DNA of 9,036 nt, from assembly GCA_018679695.1 (NCBI GenBank), contig JAHHKH010000365.1:1-9036 (forward strand). The letters run 5' to 3'. A model generated the notes under the pieces. The model searched no databases, was not told the DNA's origin, and saw nothing but the letters and a program-made list of their open reading frames with translations. A program made the position numbers and the translations under genes. This stretch comes from Maribacter sp. GTDB lineage: Bacteria > Bacteroidota > Bacteroidia > Flavobacteriales > Flavobacteriaceae. This document shows, in pieces, positions 5,731 through 9,036 of this stretch (positions within the stretch are counted from its first letter, which is position 1; the number at the start of each line of letters is the position of its first letter).

Positions 5731-8223
5731 TTACCCTTCAAATTCAATATCATCATCACCTCCATTTCTTTCATTATTTCTATTTCTTCGACTCTGTGGT
5801 TCGTTGAACCTATAAAGAAACGATAAGGTGATCTGACGTTCCCTCCATTGAAACTCGCTATATGTAAAAACATTGTCTGTTCTGGTTTCACTTCTGCGCT
5901 TTCGAGTATTGAATAAATCCCTAATATTCAAAGATAAGGTCGCTTTATCTTTTACTATATCCTTGCTGAAGGACATATTTGTACTTAGAATGCCCTTGTT
6001 CTTTGATTGTGCGTTTTCTGAAGGTCCTCTATAGAAAAGATTGGTCTGGAAATCAATAGTTCCCGGTAAGGGCAATTTGGCACTGAATCTTGAGAACCAA
6101 GTGAAATTATCAAAATCGAAATTTTGAGTTACGACTTCATCTTGAAAATTGGTATAGGTGTAATCCCCTCTTAGTTGTCTTTGGAATAAATTTAGGTTCA
6201 AACTTAGTCTCCAGTTTCTTTTTGGCACATAGGATGTAGTGAACTCCATTCCATATCTGTCTTCTGTGGCAAGATTTATTGGTGACCGCACTTGAACCGG
6301 CACAATAACCGGATTTCCTGGATCATCCGGATTTTCAATTTCAACGAAATCACCCCGCTCCTGGGTTATGAATTGGAATACGCCTGTAGAGTGGTTATAG
6401 TAAGCAGATGTATTAAAGGTAAGTTTATCCCATCTTCGTAAATAGCCCAGATCAAAAGCATTGGTGTACGTGGGATCTAAATCGGGATTACCTTGAAAAA
6501 GATTGGTATTACTGGACCTTGAAGGAAACGGGTTGATAAATCTTGATCGAGGTCTTCTTAACCTTCTGCTATAACTGATTATTAGTTGTTCCTTTTCGGT
6601 GAACTCATATCCTAGGAATAAGGAGGGGAACCAATCTACATAAACCTTATTGCTTGATTCTTTGGTGTTCACAAGGTCAATTCCAATGTCCGATGCCTCC
6701 ATTCGGAGCCCTCCTAAAATATTGAATTTATTGATTTTTGTACCTACTTGGGTATAGGCCGAATTCACATATTCTTTATAATTTAACTCATTGCTAAAAT
6801 TGGGGTCGCTGTTCAAAACCCCATTATTAAGTATTCCAAATTTAAAATCAGTATTAAAATTATTGAAAGTGCCTCGATAACCTAACTCAAATTGGGATTT
6901 ATTATCCTTACCAAAAGGAAGTACATAATCCATTTGGACTAATTGCCGAATTTGGCGTTCGTCATTGATGGTCTGCTCGGTGGGGAGGTTGCTGTTTTCA
7001 CCAATAATGTTTTCTTCAATGATTGAGTTCTCAAGTTCACTCCCTGTGGAGTATTGATAGTCCATAGTAAGCTGGTGACCATCCTTTTCGAACCGCTTGA
7101 TGTAATTCACGGAATATTGGATGTCCTCATCATTTTCACTTTCCGTGGTGAAGCGGTTTCTTCGAATGGTGGGGACGCGTTGCGAATCAAAATTGAAAAA
7201 ATCAATATCGGTTATGTCCTCCCCGGTTGATTTTCTGTAGATAAAAGTGTTGGTTAAACTACTTGTTGAATCAATAAAATATTCAAAACCAAAGTTCGTG
7301 TTAAAACCTTCCTGTTGCCGATCATAATCCCTTATTTCATCCTGAAAGCTCGCCGTACTGCCATCTGGATTAAAATTTTCCTGTTCAAAAAGAGCATTAC
7401 CGGGTCCTTTGCGATAACGATAGGATGTATTAGTGAAAATATTGAACTTCTCACGTCTTAAGTTTAAACTCAGATTACCACCATAGATCTCAGGATTACC
7501 TACATTAATACTAGCGTTACCATTAATTCCTGCAGTTTTATTCTGTTTTAATATGATATTGAGAATCCCAGCGGTACCTTCAGCATCATATCGGGCCGAA
7601 GGATTTGTGATTACCTCAACTTTTTCAATGGCTTCTGCAGGTAATTGTTGAAGTGCTTCAGTACTGAGTCCCGATAGGGCAGAAGGTTTTCCATTGATGA
7701 GGATACGAACACTTTCATTACCCCTTAAACTTATGTTGCCCTCAACATCGACTGTTACCGAGGGTACGTTATCCAAAACATCGGTGACTGAACCCCCCTT
7801 AACGGTAAGATCGGACCCCACATTATATATTTTCTTGTCCAGACGTAACTCAACCGTAGTTCGATCCCCAACTACCTCAACACCTTCAAGCTGTTCAACA
7901 TCAATGCCGAGTTTAATTGTCCCTAAGTCAGTTGAGGTTCTGAACATTTGTTCTTCCTTGATAAAGGATTTGTAAGAAATGTACTCAATACGTACATTGT
8001 ACAGGCCGGGAATGGTTTGTACATTGAATTTTCCTGAGGCATCGGAAATACCACCGGTAACCCTATCGGGATTGCGTAAACTTTGTAGGATCAAGGTTGC
8101 ATATTCCAGGGGCTGACCTGTTTCTTGGTCGATGACTGTTCCCGTTATGTTTATTGGATCTGGCCTTTGAGCTGTTGTAATCAGTGAGCTTAGTAAAATA
8201 GCTAACGGGATAAGTCTTTTCAT
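5731..8223 (-). CDS. Outer membrane beta-barrel protein with carboxypeptidase-regulatory-like and plug domains (TonB-receptor-like)
   Basis: This is an 830-aa outer membrane protein of the TonB-dependent receptor-like, OMP_b-brl_3 type common in Bacteroidota. A Sec signal peptide probably ends at about A18 (LITTAQ). A carboxypeptidase-regulatory-like (CNA-B fold) domain follows at about 25-108 (NITGTVIDQETGQPLEYA and GKFNVQTIPGLY). A plug-like domain occupies about 130-228, with DVLDNVPSVTVDVEGNISLRG, VRILINGKPS and the typical EAIEKVEVITNPSARYDAEG. The rest, about 230-810, is barrel with many alternating aromatic strands. I see no clear TonB box, and the ligand cannot be predicted; no SusD-like partner is encoded nearby. 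The last 19 residues (812-830) are not a barrel strand but a polar tail of Arg/Asn followed by acidic residues. The gene starts 11 nt after the stop of the secreted Gly-rich protein, so the two are probably co-transcribed and may act together at the cell envelope. Confidence 0.92.
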   Translation of the reverse strand: MKRLIPLAILLSSLITTAQRPDPINITGTVIDQETGQPLEYATLILQSLRNPDRVTGGISDASGKFNVQTIPGLYNVRIEYISYKSFIKEEQMFRTSTDLGTIKLGIDVEQLEGVEVVGDRTTVELRLDKKIYNVGSDLTVKGGSVTDVLDNVPSVTVDVEGNISLRGNESVRILINGKPSALSGLSTEALQQLPAEAIEKVEVITNPSARYDAEGTAGILNIILKQNKTAGINGNASINVGNPEIYGGNLSLNLRREKFNIFTNTSYRYRKGPGNALFEQENFNPDGSTASFQDEIRDYDRQQEGFNTNFGFEYFIDSTSSLTNTFIYRKSTGEDITDIDFFNFDSQRVPTIRRNRFTTESENDEDIQYSVNYIKRFEKDGHQLTMDYQYSTGSELENSIIEENIIGENSNLPTEQTINDERQIRQLVQMDYVLPFGKDNKSQFELGYRGTFNNFNTDFKFGILNNGVLNSDPNFSNELNYKEYVNSAYTQVGTKINKFNILGGLRMEASDIGIDLVNTKESSNKVYVDWFPSLFLGYEFTEKEQLIISYSRRLRRPRSRFINPFPSRSSNTNLFQGNPDLDPTYTNAFDLGYLRRWDKLTFNTSAYYNHSTGVFQFITQERGDFVEIENPDDPGNPVIVPVQVRSPINLATEDRYGMEFTTSYVPKRNWRLSLNLNLFQRQLRGDYTYTNFQDEVVTQNFDFDNFTWFSRFSAKLPLPGTIDFQTNLFYRGPSENAQSKNKGILSTNMSFSKDIVKDKATLSLNIRDLFNTRKRRSETRTDNVFTYSEFQWRERQITLSFLYRFNEPQSRRNRNNERNGGDDDIEFEG

Positions 8224-8234
8224 AATAATATAAG

Positions 8235-8762
8235 TTAACCTTTATCGGTCTTTTTTTTGTTCTTATTCTTTTTCTTTTCTTTCTTTTTCCGCTCCTTGTT
8301 GGTCTTTGCCACCCCATTTTTTTGGAGTTCTACAAAAGCCTCGTACTTTTCAAGAGGCAGCCCTGCCTTAAGCTCCTCTGTTTGGCGTTCTGTAATTTTT
8401 ATCATTCCTTCACGCATTTTTTCAGGAGTCAATTTTAGAATCTGCATTTCAATACGTTCTTGCACATACTTTTTAAGAATACTGCTCAAAACGGCTGTTT
8501 CAAATTCATTTAGTTCAATAGCCTCTGCAATGGCTGGCATCTCGTTATCAACGATTTCGTCTGCGGTTAAATTTTTCGGTTCCTTTTGCGGTTGCGGGGT
8601 TTGTGGTATCCCACTGCTTCCACGGCCGAGCCCCGAACCTCTTCCATATCCGGAACCTCTTCCATAACCATATCCACTTCCATATCCATATTGTGCCTGT
8701 AATTCGACCGCTCCCAACAACAAGGTGAAGAGTGCAATCAAGTATGTTTTATTAATTTTCAT
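8235..8762 (-). CDS. Secreted Gly/Tyr/Arg-rich protein with helical domain and Lys-rich tail, function unknown
   Basis: This 175-aa protein has three distinct parts after a Sec signal peptide (about 1-23, ending LQA before QY). Residues 25-51 are a low-complexity Gly/Tyr/Arg/Ser stretch built on GYGRGS-like units. Residues about 64-148 form a charged, probably all-helical domain (NLTADEIVDNEMPAIAEAI, LTPEKMREGMIKITERQTEELK, LPLEKYEAFVELQKNG). Its spacing of LTPE and LPLEKYE segments resembles periplasmic Spy/CpxP-like or related Bacteroidota stress proteins. Residues 153-174 are a tail with about fourteen lysines. The Spy-like comparison is an impression from pattern, without the diagnostic LTxxQ repeats intact. 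The gene is first in a likely operon with the outer membrane barrel protein 11 nt downstream, so a role in the periplasm or at the cell surface is plausible. The -7 box and palindrome lie directly upstream. Confidence 0.85.
   Translation of the reverse strand: MKINKTYLIALFTLLLGAVELQAQYGYGSGYGYGRGSGYGRGSGLGRGSSGIPQTPQPQKEPKNLTADEIVDNEMPAIAEAIELNEFETAVLSSILKKYVQERIEMQILKLTPEKMREGMIKITERQTEELKAGLPLEKYEAFVELQKNGVAKTNKERKKKEKKKNKNKKKTDKG
8633..8668. repeat. 18-bp tandem repeat (two copies) coding for Gly-Tyr-Gly-Arg-Gly-Ser
   Basis: Two adjacent 18-bp units (8633-8650 and 8651-8668) differ at only two positions, and a more diverged third unit follows (8669-8686). They encode the GYGRGS-type units in the secreted protein. 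The unit length is a multiple of three, so copy-number change would lengthen or shorten the Gly-rich segment without shifting the frame. Confidence 0.75.
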
Positions 8763-8785
8763 AGGACTGCTAGTTTGTTAGAATT

Positions 8786-8793
8786 CAAAAATA
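8786..8793 (-). promoter_or_regulatory. Candidate -7 box of the secreted protein/barrel operon
   Basis: On the minus strand TATTTTTG fits TAnnTTTG at all fixed positions and ends 23 nt before the ATG at 8762. No TTTG is found at the usual -33 distance; that position is occupied by the palindrome at 8802-8821, which suggests control by a DNA-binding protein. Confidence 0.45.
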
Positions 8794-8801
8794 GTTGAAG
8801 G

Positions 8802-8821
8802 TTTAACCCTTAAGGGTTAAA
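8802..8821. promoter_or_regulatory. Perfect 20-bp palindrome, candidate operator
   Basis: The half-site TTTAACCCTT (8802-8811) is followed directly by its exact reverse complement (8812-8821). It begins 8 nt upstream of the candidate -7 box, so it covers the -33 region of the operon's promoter. A dimeric regulator is the simplest explanation. As RNA it could fold into an 8-bp stem with a TTAA loop, but no U-tract follows on either strand, so a terminator is less likely. Confidence 0.5.
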
Positions 8822-8932
8822 ACTTTGTTAAACAATATGTTTTCCTGTCATAAGTACGAACAAGAATGATACCAAAGAAAAAGTAATTAAGCAAGACATT
8901 TCGAAATCGAAGGTCGGGAAACGAGGGGTATT

Positions 8933-9036
8933 CTATTTTAAGAGATCGATTATACGTTCAGTTGGTCTTCCAATCACTGCTTTGTTGCCCTTGATGACAA
9001 TAGGTCTTTCGATTAGTTTTGGATTTGCTATCATAG
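8933..9036 (-). CDS. arsC: ArsC-family reductase, C-terminal end (partial, 5' part outside window)
   Basis: Thirty-four codons before the TAG at 8933-8935 are visible; the gene continues beyond the right edge. The segment NPKLIERPIVIKGNKAVIGRP matches the highly conserved C-terminal part of the ArsC/Spx/YffB thioredoxin-fold family, where the Arg in ERP helps bind the oxyanion in true arsenate reductases. A short helix (TERIIDLLK) ends the protein, as usual. The catalytic N-terminal Cys is outside the window, so an arsenate reductase cannot be told from a related ArsC-like protein of other function. The visible ATG at 9032-9034 is an internal Met, not the start. No other arsenic resistance gene is in view, and the gene ends 170 nt upstream of the secreted protein gene without a clear terminator between them. 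Confidence 0.85.
   Translation of the reverse strand, partial: MIANPKLIERPIVIKGNKAVIGRPTERIIDLLK

Noticed and set aside
8257..8667. 136-codon Phe/Ser/Cys-rich frame on the plus strand
   Set aside because: It is the antisense shadow of the Lys-rich tail (AAA/AAG read as TTT/CTT) and the Gly-rich segment of the secreted protein.
8802..8821. Palindrome as an intrinsic terminator of the arsC-like gene
   Set aside because: A hairpin is possible, but no T-run follows on the minus strand, and the position over a promoter fits an operator better.
9032..9034. ATG as the start of a short gene at the right edge
   Set aside because: The residues that follow belong to the middle and end of an ArsC-family domain, so this Met is internal to a gene cut by the window.
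1..9036. Mobile elements, CRISPR arrays, tRNA/rRNA genes or riboswitches
   Set aside because: No transposase or integrase frame, no spaced repeat array, and no recognisable structured RNA were seen on either strand; intergenic gaps are all under 200 nt.

Overview
The window looks like chromosomal DNA from a member of the Bacteroidota, most likely a marine Flavobacteriaceae (Maribacter/Zobellia/Muricauda-like). The reasons are moderate AT richness, several promoter candidates of the Bacteroidetes type (TTTG, about 21 nt, TAnnTTTG), starts without a clear Shine-Dalgarno sequence, lipoprotein signal peptides, an 'OMP_b-brl_3' type outer membrane barrel with an N-terminal carboxypeptidase-regulatory-like domain, and a Bacteroidota-style coiled-coil membrane protein. 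The genus is an inference.

Layout. Bases 1-2819 hold a minus-strand run read right to left: GNAT acetyltransferase (2352-2819), MBL-fold lipoprotein (1510-2340), M16 zinc-peptidase lipoprotein (56-1444), and the first 18 codons of a further exported protein (1-54), probably the second M16 subunit. A divergent spacer (2820-2990) separates this run from a plus-strand membrane-anchored coiled-coil protein (2991-3878). That gene ends at a strong hairpin (3899-3935) shared with the convergent fumC (3952-5349, minus). Divergent from fumC is a 58-codon membrane protein gene (5504-5680, plus) with its own promoter candidate and terminator. That second terminator also faces the end of a minus-strand pair: a secreted Gly/Tyr/Arg-rich protein with a Lys-rich tail (8235-8762) followed 11 nt later by an 830-aa outer membrane beta-barrel protein (5731-8223). 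A perfect 20-bp palindrome lies just upstream of the pair's promoter candidate. The right edge holds the C-terminal 34 codons of an ArsC-family reductase (8933-9036, minus).

Functionally this is mostly housekeeping and envelope DNA: a TCA-cycle enzyme, cell-envelope proteolysis, an outer membrane barrel with a secreted partner, and small membrane proteins. I see no mobile element, CRISPR array, rRNA/tRNA gene or defence system. No stretch over 300 bases lacks a gene. The items most worth following up are the 58-aa membrane protein, the palindrome over the promoter of the barrel operon, and the unusual secreted partner of the barrel.
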